Assembly (NCBI GenBank): GCA_015657535.1
Contig: JADHZB010000291.1
Coordinates: forward strand, 1-29,751
From: Nephromyces sp. MM_2019
Taxonomy: Eukaryota; Apicomplexa; Aconoidasida; Nephromycida
Length of the DNA stretch: 29,751 nucleotides
Reading direction: 5' to 3'
Shown: piece after piece, positions 11,029 through 24,200 of the stretch
Numbering within the stretch: position 1 is the first letter of the stretch
How the letters are laid out: each line of letters starts with the position of its first letter
Notes under the pieces: model-generated
The model's database searches: none
What the model saw: the letters and a program-made list of their open reading frames with translations, nothing else
Told to the model about the DNA's origin: nothing
Program-made: the position numbers and the translations under genes

Positions 11029-12041
11029 AAAAAGGGGGGGAGAGGGGGGAAGACTTGATTGCCTACTTATTGAAAGCCATTACTACACAGGAAAATTCAC
11101 ACATTTTGTGAATACATACAAAAATAACAAACTAAAAGATGAAAAAGAAAAACTTGTTTCTTAGTCAAATAACGAACAATATGTTCTTCGACGAAAAATG
11201 GTTATTAATTGAAGTATTATATATACAAGTACAACATAGCTCTTACAAATAATATTTACTTATAAAAGAGAGCTAAATATAATGTTTGGTTTATCTGAGG
11301 ATTTGACTCAAAAGTTATAAGTATATATATATGTACATATGAATTAGATAAATCTAAGATTCTTTTACAGATAATAATAAAATGATCATTGTGAAATCTA
11401 ATTTACACATTCAATATGAGAATATAATAATATTGAGTTATTATTACTATCAATCGAAGTCAACTCAATTATACTCTTGTTAATTTATATATAATTGAGT
11501 GTAAAAAAAAAATAAATGAAATGGGTTAACTGTTAATAGATGTTATTGAATATTCCCTTGAACTATATAATGAATAAAGCTTAATTTTGTTTTCGTATAG
11601 ATATATATAAATGTAGATGTGGAAGGTGTGTGTGTATCTTTATCGGTCGAAATTATATTTGATATATATCACCCAAAACTTCCAAGTGCTTAGGAAGATT
11701 TATTGTGTGTAATTATGGTAATTATAGGTATTGGATTTGATATGTATCTGAAACTTAGTGATCCAATTTTCGATGATTTGTTAAGTTAGGTGTGTTTAAT
11801 GTATAATGTGTGTAACTTATGATGGTTTGAGATAAAACTTTTAACATCATAAATTTAAGGTGTGTAAATTTTTCACTTGCTAATAATCTTTTGATGTGTA
11901 ACCATCTATTAAGTGAAATTTATGGGTGTTAATAACAAACTTTTGAGATATAAGTATACCAATAATCTATATATCATTTGTATTACTTTTGTAGATTATT
12001 TATTATAACTTATAATATATATATATGCATATGTATGGTTG

Positions 12042-12072
<31 letters not shown>

Positions 12073-12118
12073 CTGTATGTGTCAATATTTATGATATTGT
12101 ATATATAGATATATATAG
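11029..12118. other. 3' region of the phosphatase gene, no gene seen
   Basis: AT-rich, with TGTG tracts increasing towards 12118, including a (GT)n of about 28 bases at 12044-12072. I find no supported exon. It should include the 3' UTR of the minus-strand phosphatase gene. Confidence 0.5.
12044..12072. repeat. (GT)n microsatellite
   Basis: Fourteen GT units, interrupted after this by GTCTGTATGTGTC. It lies about 50 bases 3' of the phosphatase stop codon on the minus strand, probably within its 3' UTR. Confidence 0.9.
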
Positions 12119-12551
12119 TCAAACGTTCAATTCGTTTTTTGGTTGTGACTCTCTAAGTTGTTTCTTGAATTGTGTAATCTCTGCTGCATTTTTCTTATAA
12201 ATTTTGTAAGACTTGATAATTACAGGGACCTTTGATGAGCTCAAATTAAATAATAGATCAATTTGCTGTGTGAATTATGTGTGTAAAATTATTAAAATCA
12301 TCGAGTAGTATGTATATAGATGTTTGCAAATGGATACATATGTGTAGTATAAAAAAGAAACTTAATTTATCTGATAGCCTATAAGTGTGTGTTAAATGAT
12401 ATATATATATATATATATATATTATTATGTGTGTAAATTTTAGTATTTGAGATATAATATAGGGCTGTGACGATTACTCGAAAATCTATTAGGAGTTCCA
12501 ACCAATTTTGTGAAATAATCGGAAAGGCCATATCATCCAGATCAAAGATGG

Positions 12552-12591
<40 letters not shown>

Positions 12592-15500
12592 TTAAACACA
12601 TTGTCATACCATATACATACATACACTGCAATTACATACTTATACACAAACACACACACATTATAATTGCATAGATATACACACTACAATAATATATAGT
12701 AAATAAATTTATATTTAAAAAATTGTTTACTTGGACAGCTACACGAATAACTCCAAGGTTACTGAGTAAGCCATATCGGTAGGCCATTTCAGCTGCCTTT
12801 ATATAAGTCCTAATAAAATTATATGAATACATTAATTTACACACACACACACATACAAAATATATATGATATGTTGGAATTTTATGTGTGCCTCTGAAAA
12901 GGTGTATTAAGTGTATGTAAATATCACTATGTGTGTATGGTTTCTTAGTGATGTTAGTGTTTAAAAATGATATATGTTTTTGTAGAGTATGTGTGGTTTT
13001 TTGTGATTTTATTTTATAAAATGAATTGTGTGAGGTGTGTGTGTTCAATGTCTTGGAGTGTAAATATCAGTGTGTATGTAGCGTGCTTATGTATTGTTAA
13101 TGGCTTGGTATATAAATGGCAATGTATATGTAGGGTGTGTAAGCTTTGCTAATGTTTTGGTGTGTAAATATCAAAGTATATATACTTGTAATGAATAAAT
13201 GGTACACCATTAACTTCATAGTTATCAGGAAGTGTTCTGTTTTTGATAGTACGGTCGGCTACATAATGCATAAAAATAGCCCTATACACAAATATCGATT
13301 ATTTCTATTTGGGAAATTGTAGCAATAAGATCTACACAGAAGAGTAGAACTCAATTTACACATGTTGGAGGTGTTATTAAAAGAGAAGGGATGTATAATG
13401 TGTGTATATATATATTGTTAAGAAGAATGGATCTATAATAAGTGTATATGCCATGAATGTGTATTATGTATGTGTAAGTAATTTGTAATATAATAGTGAA
13501 ATAAAGTGTGTATATAATTAATGTGTGTTGCAATTCGTGTGTAAATTTACTTAATCTTATGTGGCATAAGATTAGCCATGGCCTCTCCAACCTGTCTATC
13601 CATCTCTCCAGTATCACCAATCCAAATATAACTAAAAATGTGTATGTGTGTATAGGTTGGATATGATATATCGAGTCTATATAGGTAGTATTTCTATGAG
13701 CAACAAATTTTGCTATGAAGGCATGTGTGTGTAAAAAATAAATATATTAGGCTTTGGAAAGCTATAGATAAGTTTACTGAATTATTTTTTAAAATTAAGA
13801 TAGTGTATATGTACAAAATGATATATTCATTTGTGTGAAATTATTTCAATAGAAACAGCATTCTTTATTATACGGTACATAGGGATCGAACTCTAAAAAC
13901 TATATACACATATATAGCTACCACACATAATTATACAAACGTATATTGATACCACACGCAAGTACACACACATATTAAAAAACAAGCATATACATATATA
14001 TTACTAATACACACAAATATACACATATATAACAATACCACACACAAATGTGCACACATATAATAACACACACAAATCTACACACATAAGCACTTACATA
14101 CAAATGTAGCTAACACACACAGGTGTACATATATATATAAACAGCCGATCCTCACATGTATACATAAATAAATTTAGTCACTTATCATGTTTCCCTTTTA
14201 GTCTTACAAATAAGGTATCTCACTAAAAATTATATATATATATACACACCTCCCTAGTAACAATATATAAACCATAAAATTTACACACACTTCACTTACT
14301 TCACATTATAGTTTGCATTTTTCATATGTTTATCAAGTAGTAGAAAATTTTCAATTTTCTTTTGGGCCTTTGTTTCTTGAAATAGCCATTCATTAATTGT
14401 TGAGTACATTACTCTATAAATACATAAATAAAAATGATTAAGTTGCACACATATTAGCATATATTTATATATATGTGTGTATAGTGTATGTTTGGTATAT
14501 ATATATGTATGAATTTCGCTGATTGTATATTTAGGTTGAGTCTAGTGTTGTCTTGCTTTTGTATATTCTAGTGTGCGTTTGTGTATGATAAGGTTTGTTT
14601 GTAAGGTTATGGTTAGTTGTGTTTGTGATCATGTGTGTGTGTGGTTATGTGTGTGAATGGTTATATGTGTGTCTGTTATAAGTGTGTACTTGTTTTCACA
14701 ATCAATTCCCCAGTTTGGAAAGCCATGTTTATATGCAGTATTTTTAAGTGAAGTATTTAATTTTGAGTCACTCTTTATAGGTACCTGTGCATATATGTAA
14801 AAAGTTATATGTTTTAATCATACAAACTCACACAAACATTTATATTATATAATTGTGCACATGTGTAGGGCCATATCTATTATAAAAATATATACATAAT
14901 TATATATATATATATATCTATATATATATGTAATGTGAATCGTGCCTTTTACTCAGATATATCTTTATGTGATTTATTCTAAATAAATACACAAAAGTTG
15001 TTTATGTATGTGTGCGTTGTTTATGTGTGTGTGTGTATATGTGTGTGTGTTTGTGTAGGGTTGTACTTGGGGTAAACGAGCAGTCAAAACGGCTAAGCTA
15101 AGAGGGTCAATCTTAGATGGGAGTTCGTGTATGGATAGCTCAAGTAAAAATTGAATAGCACCTGATGAATTAAATTTGTGTGTAGAGATCAAATCAAAGA
15201 ATATATTATATGAATTAGTGTGCAATTTATATTTAGGTGGGATATATAATGTGTAAGCTTAGTTTTATATCTTTCTCATTATTAATAGCCCATATAATAA
15301 ATATATATATATATTTGTGTGTATGTGAGTTGTACGTGTTTACGTACTCTTGTTTGCACATGTAAAAGTATGAGTTTTTAAGTAATTGGATGCGTGCATG
15401 TGTGCGTGTGTAATTGTGAGTGTAATGTTTACATATTTTTGTGTGTGGATGCAATTATGAGTTATGTAGGGATAAGTTGTGTGTGAATATGAATTTGTGT

Positions 15501-17180
15501 TTGAGCATGAGTTAGTGTGTAAGTGCTTATATGTCTTTGGGTGTAAGTAATATATATGTGTTTGTAATATATATTAACCTGGGTAAATTAAACCTCTTGA
15601 GTATTGTTGATCAATACCACCTATACTCATATTAAATACTCTAATACCCCCACTTGAAATTACAGTATCGTCAATGTCGATTAATAGCTACAAATGTGTA
15701 ATTATAAATTATTTTATGTGTGTGTAAATTGTTATACGCTTAAACTTGTTTATATAGGGAATGTGTATATATAAAATTATCTTCTACGCTGTGTATAGTT
15801 GTGTGTGTGTTTCAGTGCAAATTTATTTCGTATATACATATATATATATAATATACTTGGGTTTGTTTGATTCTTCTAGTGTGTTGATGATGTGAAGATG
15901 TAGGTGTGTTATTTTGTTCATTAAAAGTGACCTGTGTGTAGTATATATAATTTTATGTGTGCATATCCTATTATAATATATATATATATATATATATAGG
16001 TGTGTACTAGATATATAGGGTCTTTAAATATCAGTTTGTAGCTAATAGTCTACACTACTTAGCATAGTTGGCTAATATTTTGTGATTTGGAATTGTGAGT
16101 AAATACAAATACAAATGATTCATACACATATACACACAAAAACAATTCATACACATGTACACACGTATGCATATATATTGAGCTAGTTCATATACGCATT
16201 GACATATATAGATACATATATAAACAAATACTTATAAACTTATATATGTATATTGATACACATAAACACATTCATAGACATATACAAACATGTGTGTAAA
16301 CACATACAAATATACACACTTGTACAAAATTATATACACATAGAAACAATTGTGTATACGGACATATCTTATGTATATACACATATATAATTATATAAGG
16401 GAAAGTGTATGCAGGCATAAATAAATGTACTGGAGAAGTAATTGAAGAGTTTTCGCCAATGTCATCATGTATATCTTCTGTGGTAGAGTCTTTATGTGTA
16501 TAAGTGTGTTGTATGTGTGTGTGTAAAGTATCTGAGGCTATATATTGATTAGGCTTAAACTCTGATGAAAAATCAGTTGAGATTGAAGCTCCTATAGTTT
16601 CGGTGTGTGTGTAATTATGTGAATTTGTGTGTGGTGTGTGCTTCATTTGGTTATTATTAGGTGCATATTGTTGATGTGATTGATTATTATTGATTGTGTC
16701 TTGATTGAGTGTGTGTATTGTTTCTGGGTTATGTGTCTGTACTGATTCTGGGTTATGTGTGTGTGTTGTGCCTGAGTTGTAAGTGTGAGTGGTGCCTGAA
16801 GTGCGTGTGTGTGTTATTTCTGGAGTGTGTGTGTGTGTTATTTTTGGAGTGTGTGCGTGAATTGTTTCTGGAATGTGCATGTGTATTGCACTTGAATTGT
16901 AGTTGTGTCTTGCACTTGGGTTGTGTGTAAGTGCGGTGTCTTGGCTATCTATATGTTTAAGGCCTTGGCTGTGTGTATTTGTGGGGTCTTGGTTGTGAAT
17001 ATGTGCAGAGTCTTGAATGTATGTGTGTATATTGTCTTCTTTATATTTTTGATTTATTTCTGGTAGTGGTGTTATATAGCGATGAGGAGCCTCTCCCATC
17101 ATTTTTAACTTAATTGAAAATTTTGGTTGTGTGTATTTGGGTTGTGTTGTGTGTGGAGATTCAGAAGATTCAAAAGACAT
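12119..17180 (-). CDS. DIDDT-motif HAD-superfamily phosphatase (APP1/DUF2183-like) with His/Thr-rich N-terminus, 11 exons
   Basis: Probable HAD-fold phosphatase. Exons: 17180-16431, 15931-15857, 15687-15579, 15161-15067, 14784-14690, 14413-14300, 13631-13551, 13281-13186, 12809-12731, 12552-12478, 12265-12119 (stop TGA). Every phase closes, giving 571 residues. Motif I is LLIDIDDTV (residues 276-284, nucleophile Asp in DxDxT); YPGAIQFLLELS and LAVLTARLP (about 335-342) supply the second motif; YIWIGDTGEMDRQVGEAM (414-431) is the metal-binding C-terminal motif; then AIFMHYVADR and YIKAAEMAYRYGLL. DIDDT, YPG, LTAR and GD.G..D resemble APP1-type phosphatidate phosphatases, so a lipid substrate is possible but unproved. 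Residues 1-250 are disordered-looking, rich in His, Thr, Asn, Pro (repeats like THTHNPE), encoded by CA-rich DNA. Introns of 107 to 667 bases hold TG, CA and TA tracts. Confidence 0.85.
16640..17000 (-). repeat. degenerate coding repeat, His-Thr/Pro-Glu type
   Basis: Within exon 1 of the phosphatase gene. The protein text repeats a unit of about 8 residues such as THTHNPE, THTHTPE, THTRTSG and THTYNSG, roughly fifteen diverged copies. The DNA is the same CA-rich material seen in introns but kept in an open frame. Confidence 0.8.
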
Positions 17181-17606
17181 TTTGCTTACTTATTGTATGT
17201 ATATAAATATATATATATATATGTATTTGTATGTTTGTGTGTATTTGTAAGTGTGTGTGTATATATGTGTGTGAGTATATACATGCTTGAGTATATATAT
17301 ATTTATATATGTGTGTGTGTATTTATAAGAATTTTATATAAGTGTGTATGTAGATATGAGTGTGTGTGTAGATGTGAGTGTGCGTGTAGATATATATGTA
17401 TGTGTGAATGAATATATATGTGTTTACTTATATGAATGTGCGTATGTAAATGTTTATAGATATGTGTGTTTATATATAAATGTGTGCAAATATATAAATG
17501 CGTAAAATAATATAAATAAAATGTGAATTAAGTTTATAAGTATATATATATATATTCTATAGTGGGGATGGTGTATGATGTGATATAAAAAAATATTGCA
17601 TGTAAA
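17181..17606. other. 5' region of the phosphatase gene, TG/TA-rich
   Basis: Dense TGTGTG and TATATA tracts on the plus strand. No exon, RNA gene or clear promoter motif. Plus-strand open frames here are Cys/Val/Tyr repeats of the microsatellite and are not coding. Confidence 0.5.
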
Positions 17607-18505
17607 TTATATATCGGTTGCATACCAAGCTTCGAGTTTGTGTGTGTGTACGTTCCTAATTATTCAATATAAGCCAGAAGTTGTATTTATTTATTCAATA
17701 TATAGTGTGTGTATACAAAGATATTTAATTGATTAAGAAATGATTGTGTGTGAGACGGGTTGTGTGAATGTTGTGCTTCCTTGTATAGGATAATTTATGG
17801 GTAGAATGTGTGTAGCTTTGCGTGTGTAATAAAATAAGGCACATTTTAAAATAGTGCCTATTAATGTCAAATACTTAACAGGCATTTACACTCACATACA
17901 AATCTTATGTAATTCGGTTCCATGGTTTTGTCAGGGTCAATAATTGTATCAAGCTTTTATAGTTGTATATACTGAGTATGTAAATGTATATTGCCACGAT
18001 GAGCTAATTATGAGCTGTAAATATATACACACAGGTGTAACATAAAAATTTTTACAGACACATACATAAGACACATACATATGCCCATACACATAATCAC
18101 ACACATCTGCACGCTCGTACATACGCACAAGCAGACACATGTTTATACACACATGCAAAATAAGCATACACACGTGTACACACGCACTTACACACTACAG
18201 ACATAAAAATACACATGTACAAACACAAATACACATATGTAAACAAATAAACACGTGCATGTACACACAGACACATACATGCGCACACGCACACTCAGGT
18301 ATACATAAGCACAAACACATACACACAAGTACACATATACACTATTGCTATAATTTAGTTCGAAATATACATGTACGCATACAGGTCTGTGTGCACAAAC
18401 ACACACACACACATAAATGGAAGCTAAACAAGCTGGGCGAGAAAGCTTACATTCGTGTGTGGATATATATCGTTGATATTTAATTGAATAAGCTATGTGT
18501 GTGTT
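17607..18505 (-). CDS. candidate minus-strand 3' exons, unknown product
   Basis: Not recognised. Last exon 17655-17607 reads NVHTHKLEAWYATDI and stop TAA after an AATTAG acceptor; exon 17953-17892 reads LDTIIDPDKTMEPNYIRFVC and joins in phase 2 (GA|G). Two further islands fit in phase 0: 18014-17973 (LIISSSWQYTFTYS) and 18505-18413 (contains KYQRYISTHECKLSRPACL). The residue mix is protein-like and the C-terminus is clean. Doubts: the 17972-17954 intron would be only 19 bases, the 5' start is not found, the reverse strand of 17881-17958 is also open, and 18413-18505 overlaps the plus-strand candidate below. At least one of the two models is wrong there. Confidence 0.33.
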
Positions 18506-19263
18506 CTTTAATATGTGGGAATGTAAAGAAGATCAAGAAACAACATATAGTGTGTAAGTGGGTTTGGTTGCTGATTAGTTGTGTAATTGTGGGTGTGTGT
18601 GCAGGGGTTGATGTGTTGGTGAGCGTGGTGGGCGTATTGGTATTTGGTATTTTATGTGTGTGTGCATGTGTGTTTGTGTGTGTTTAGGCGCTCCAAAATT
18701 AAACCTTCCTTGGGTGATTAGAGTAGAGTTATATATATATATATGTATGTAAAAATTTATATACAGTATCAAGAATGGGGTATATGAGAGTTATAAAAGC
18801 AAAATTCGAACTTTGTGTGTGTATAGGTATGTGTCAGAGTAGCTGCAGAAATGTGTGTGAGATTAGGGAGATGATGTAAAATTTTGAATAGTTACTTCTT
18901 GAATAGAGAGTATACATCCAATTTTTTTTTGGGGTATGTGCGTGTATATATATATGTTTTTGTGTATGTGAGCATTTTATGAAGGTGAAGTGTAGGAGTC
19001 ATGTAGATGTGTGTAAGTATTATAAATTGGCCACAGCAGTGTGTCACAAAAAAAGCGAAAAAGTCTATCTAACCGAAATATATATATATATATATATATT
19101 CATATATATATGTATATGTATATGTAAGTGTCTGAATGTGTGTGTATCTGTGTATATAAGTGTGAGTTTTTTTTGCGAGATGCTAATTATGTCTATAGTA
19201 GTACGAGGGTAAGTACAAATTTGTCAGTAAGCTTTTCTAGGTTAATCAATTTTGGTTATTACT
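18385..19263 (+). CDS. candidate plus-strand multi-exon gene, unknown basic protein
   Basis: Not recognised. Phase-compatible islands: 18385-18454 (ends WKLNKLGEKAYI), 18529-18553 (DQETTYS, donor GTAAGT), 18688-18713 (RSKIKPSL), 18767-18814 (SRMGYMRVIKAKFEL), about 19037-19111 (VCHKKSEKVYLTE, running into a TA microsatellite), about 19180-19208 (ANYVYSSTR, donor GTAAGT) and 19241-19263 (VNQFWLL). The strongest part is the 134-base intron 18554-18687, with a perfect GTAAGT donor and TTTAG acceptor. Introns of 53 and 32 bases are implied. An alternative start is ATG at 18494 or 18512 (reading MWECKEDQETTYSV). Exon ends after 18814 are uncertain, and the first exon overlaps the minus-strand candidate. 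Confidence 0.38.
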
Positions 19264-21243
19264 GTGTGTATGTTTAAGTTTACATTTGTGAATGTAAGTT
19301 AGTTTGTAGTCGTGTATTTATTTGAGTTAAACTAATTTTATCTTTTCACATATTTCAATATTGTGCTTATGCTACTTTGCTTTTGTGTGTGCACAAATCC
19401 ACTCTTCGTGTGTTATGTGTGTGTGTATGTGTGTCCGAGTGTGTATGTGTGTCCGAGTGTGTATGTGTGTCCGAGTGTGTATGCATGTCTGTGTGTGTAT
19501 ATATGTGTTCATACTGATACGGGTTTGTGTGTATATGCAAGTAGGTTTAGAAGTGCTGTTTTGAGTGCGTGCGTTTTTGTTGCCGTGTGCGTCTGCGATT
19601 AGTGCGTTTGTGCTTTTTAGTGTGTGAGTTTGCTTAATTTGTATATGTTAACCTAGTATGCGCGTGTTGTCCTAAGTGTGTGCGTGCCTAGTTTGTAAGA
19701 GTTTGTGGGTGTATTTAGTGCATGATTGCATTAAGTACGTGAACCTTGTGTTTGTGTGCGTGTTTAGTGTGTTTATTGTCTGTGATGTGTTTTGTATACC
19801 TACTGTCTAATTTAGTTAGTGGGTTAATTATATTTAGTGTGCTTAGTGAGAATGTGTGTTTAAGTTTTTAAGAGTTTTGAGATGCTAGTTTATCTATGTT
19901 TTTGGAGTGTTTGAGTGTGTGTGTAAATGTATATTAATGGTGGCAATAAAAGTTTTATTAATTAAGTTGTTAGCTACAATTGTTTGGGATGCATCAAAAA
20001 GAAAATACATAATTTGGTAGATGTGTGTGCAAGTTCATGTGTATAAATAAGATGCCTGTATGAAATTTAATTTGATATACAAGTTACTTATTCATTTTTG
20101 TATAGATGTATTAATGTGTCATATACACATTCATTAAAAGTGTGTATTATGATTGCGTAACATTTCTTTCTTATGTGTTCAATATTAGCGAGTAATTTTT
20201 ACATGAAGTTTTTGTATGAAATTACTATGTGTAACTTTTTTGAGTAAATCTTGTGTGTAATTTTTGTTTTTAGTTTACATATATTGTAAATCCTACTACA
20301 CATTTATCTAAATCATAATAAAATTACATTTGCGCGTATATGTAACAAGGGATTTAATCTCTCATTGAAAAAACATAATATACACATATGCTACTTGCTA
20401 TATATGTGTTTATGATAACAATTTGTTGACTAAATATGTAAATAACATTTATATATACGAAAATTCTTTCCAGTAGCCTATATATGTGTGTCTGGATACA
20501 TATATATTATATAATTATGGGCAAAGTTTGTGAATTTGGGTAAATATATACTAATTTGGGTATATATATGAACATATTAGCTTGTTTGTACACTTAAGAC
20601 TTGTGAACAACTCAATGTATGTATAGATACATAAATAAGCTACAAGCCGGGTAGACCTTTAATGTCAATTGTTTTTCATATACTTTCTGAATAAAGGCAT
20701 ACAGAAAAGCATATATACTTTCAATTACACAGTTTTATATGCAAGTATAATGTGTGGAAATATTAAAAGTATAATATTTTTAAATAACCTTTAATAAAAT
20801 AATTATCACCAAATTATTTGACCAACTATATATATATTAGAATGAGTAAACCTTCCTAGTTAACAGGCTATACATTTCATTATTACGTTGAGGTATAAAT
20901 TCAAATCAAATTCAAAGATAATAAATATGTTACATTTTCATTTTCCAAATAGACTCATAAGCTCACAAACCAACACATACACACATCTTATTACAATCCA
21001 TTCAATAACCTGACAAAAAATCATACGCTCAATCTTATACAGTTCTCAGTTAAACCTTTGAAAAACACACTAACCAAAAGACTATTTTATTATTGTCATA
21101 TAAGCATTTCAATACAATTGCATATAGTTGGGATCCCTAAGGGCTATTGAGCCTTACACTATCCAGCATACACACACCTACACATAAATTCAAAGTTAAT
21201 TTCTTTCAATGGTGTGTGGGATGAAGAATAACAAGCTAAAGCC
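19264..21243. other. TG-rich then AT-rich intergenic stretch upstream of the RCC1 gene
   Basis: 19264-20480 is dominated by TGTG tracts on the plus strand; 20500-21243 switches to AT-rich and then CA-rich DNA leading to the RCC1 start. It may hold the 3' part of the 18385 candidate. I see no other supported exon, RNA gene or clear promoter. Confidence 0.45.
19421..19492 (+). repeat. 18-bp tandem repeat, TG-rich (3 perfect + 1 degenerate copies)
   Basis: Unit GTGTGTATGTGTGTCCGA at 19421-19438, 19439-19456 and 19457-19474, then a diverged copy to 19492. A period that is a multiple of three makes overlapping open frames, which explains the Cys-Val-rich frames here; they are not genes. Confidence 0.92.
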
Positions 21244-24200
21244 ATGAACTCATCTCCAATCAATGAGGCTGACACCAGTCACCTAAAGGTAAGACACACC
21301 AGTATAGCATTTCAATTGATAAGATTTAAACAACCTATGATATAAAAAGGGAAAAACAACTCTATATTAATATGGATCGGCAATATGTTCTACAATTTAT
21401 CATTTCTTAAATATCTAATTCGAATGATATGATATTTATAAACGAAACGTATTTAACAACCATCCGTAACGACATATTGCTTGATAAGCTCAGGACATAG
21501 TCATCCCATTGATGATTATCTATACTCGAATTTTTTTCTCATTGAAAAATTATACATAAAAACATTGAAAAAAATTTACTTTAAATGAGTGATTTAGCTT
21601 TACATAAGATTTTTACATATAAATGCATATAAACCATATATAAATTCTTGGCCACTATGGTTTTTATTAGGATAACTCATGCTCTATTCTTTTCTTGTAC
21701 TGATATCACAATCAGATAAATACTTATATATATACATAGAGATTGCACAAGGACATTTTTTTTACACCTATAAGGCATGTATCAATTACTCGCATATTAT
21801 AACCATTATGCAAAAATTTAAACTTTACACCATCTATTAATCAGAAGAGTATATATATATATATATACTTTTAATACAATAAGCATTTATATAAATACAT
21901 ACACACCTATGTTTTCTTTCTAGACTTCTACACAAAATGAGGATAAACTGATCATTTCTTCGAGATTTGGTAAGTAATCTTATCTACACACACAAATACA
22001 AAGAGGTGCATATTTAATCACACATACAAATATCTGAACAAAACAAACAATATTTTAAATTCAAGATTTATACAACTTGGGAAATCTTGACTATATGTAT
22101 TCTATTATAATTATACCCATATTTGTTATTAATTTCTTTTTATATTACATATATACAGTTAAATCTGGGCCAGATGATTCTCAGACACCATCTACCATTT
22201 ACATTTGGGGGAGTAAGTTATATATATATATATATATACATTTTAAATGTGTGTGTACTTTATCTATGCATATAATTTATTTTGTGTATATCTACGTATT
22301 TACTTCTAAATATACAACATTTTTGTTTAGTTGTGTCTGTTTTTATTTATTAATGCGTGCATTGGCCATATATCTGTACTTATGAGCTAGGTATTTATGT
22401 TTAAATGTATATATAATATAAATATGTGTGCCACTAGATAATTATTTATCTAATTATACATGTAAGCATACATTTATCCAAGCCCTTACCGTATATACAC
22501 TATCCTTGGGTTGAAAAAGTTGTTTATTGGCAATTTACACACAATTATACGTATTTACTGCACTTTGTCATCTTGTATTCATACAAACGCAACTTAATAT
22601 CTAATTTAACTCCATATAAATAAAATTACGCATCCATACACATCCTTGAATGTGGCATTATATTAGATTTCATAGATGAAAGGTTGGAGGGGCCTATCAT
22701 TATTAAGGAATTGTTTAGCTTTACAATTAGGAGCGTTGCCATTGGAAATACACACATTTTATTTCTTACACACACTGGTGAACTGTTTAGTTATGGTGAA
22801 GGATTTGATGGTCAATTAGGATTAGGTCACCACCAAACAGTTGCAAACACACCCCAATTAATTAACATACCAAATACTATCAAAGAAATAGCCTGTGGTC
22901 ATTCACACTCTATAGCCTTAACACATGATGTCTGTAACTTTGTGTGTATTTGCTTTATATATTGGTCCCATTCAAATTGACTTTTGTTACATCTATGCAT
23001 ATTTTACATGAGTAGCTTTACACGTTTTATCAAACACATGAAATCCTATAAATGATTTAACTCAAATATAAAACTACAATTTATCACACATAAGATACAC
23101 ACATTCTATCCAATACACATGTAAATGAACACAATATTTCAAATAGACACACACAATAACACCCTTTTTGCACATTTAAATAAATAGACACACTATACAT
23201 CAACTACAGACGCACTCTATACCGAACTGAAACACACTCTACATCAAATATACTCGCACTCTATATCTACTATACTCACACTCTATATCTAATATACGCA
23301 CACTCTATATCTAATATATGCACACTATTTTTCAAATATACACTCACATATATATTTACTTAATATACGTCAGTTTAAAATGAAATATACATTGTGTTCA
23401 GGGTCAGGTATATATATGGGGCTCAGGAGAGACAATCGGGGAAGAATGGTCAAATTCACATTACACACCCATTTTAATGTCATATTTTACACATTATAAA
23501 ATTGTGTGTGTAGCTATTTATTCATATAATTTAACCAGTATAATAGCTTCTTCAGATGGAAATGTATATGCTTTTGGCAATTATTTTACACACAATTTTT
23601 ATCGTACACCTACACACCTCTTTAAATTGGATGAAATTGATAACTCTATACGCCAAATAGCTCTTGGACATATGTTTGGAATTATTTTAACAAGTGTGTG
23701 TGTGTGTGTGTTTACGTGTGTGTAAAATATATCTTTGTAAATTCATATATGTATACATGTGTATGTGAGTATGCTTTAACTTATTCATTCTTGTAAATAA
23801 ATAAATATATATATATATACATTTGGATGTGCAAGTATGTGTAAAAACTCCCACATGTTTGTAATTGCATATTTATATATATGTATATACATGTGTGTGT
23901 GTGACTTCAGTGCTTGTAGCTGCTATATATATATATATATATATATGTTTAAAAATATTGAGGTGTGTGCATATGTATCTATTTGTATACAAATACATGT
24001 ACTTACGACTATATCTGTAAATAGTTATTTCAATATCCATAGATATGTCTATTATGAGTTTATATCTATAGCTATATGAATGTAAGCCTGTGTGTGAATA
24101 TTTAGCTTTCTGATGACACAAGTGTGGTCTCATTTCGTATGTATAAGAATAGTAATATGGCTATAACTGTGTATGTATATTTATCTATGCGTATAAATTG

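Noticed and set aside
12481..12545. Shared 12-base GTTCCAACCAAT with the peroxidase exon 3, suggesting a peroxidase relic
   Set aside because: The stretch is an in-phase exon of the phosphatase gene (AIFDLDDMAFPIISQNWLEL), so the shared bases are coincidence.
18550..18705. Minus-strand His/Pro-rich frame (GRFNFGAPKHTQTH...)
   Set aside because: There is no GT donor on the minus strand before each frame stops, and the plus strand shows a well-formed GTAAGT..TTTAG intron over the same bases.
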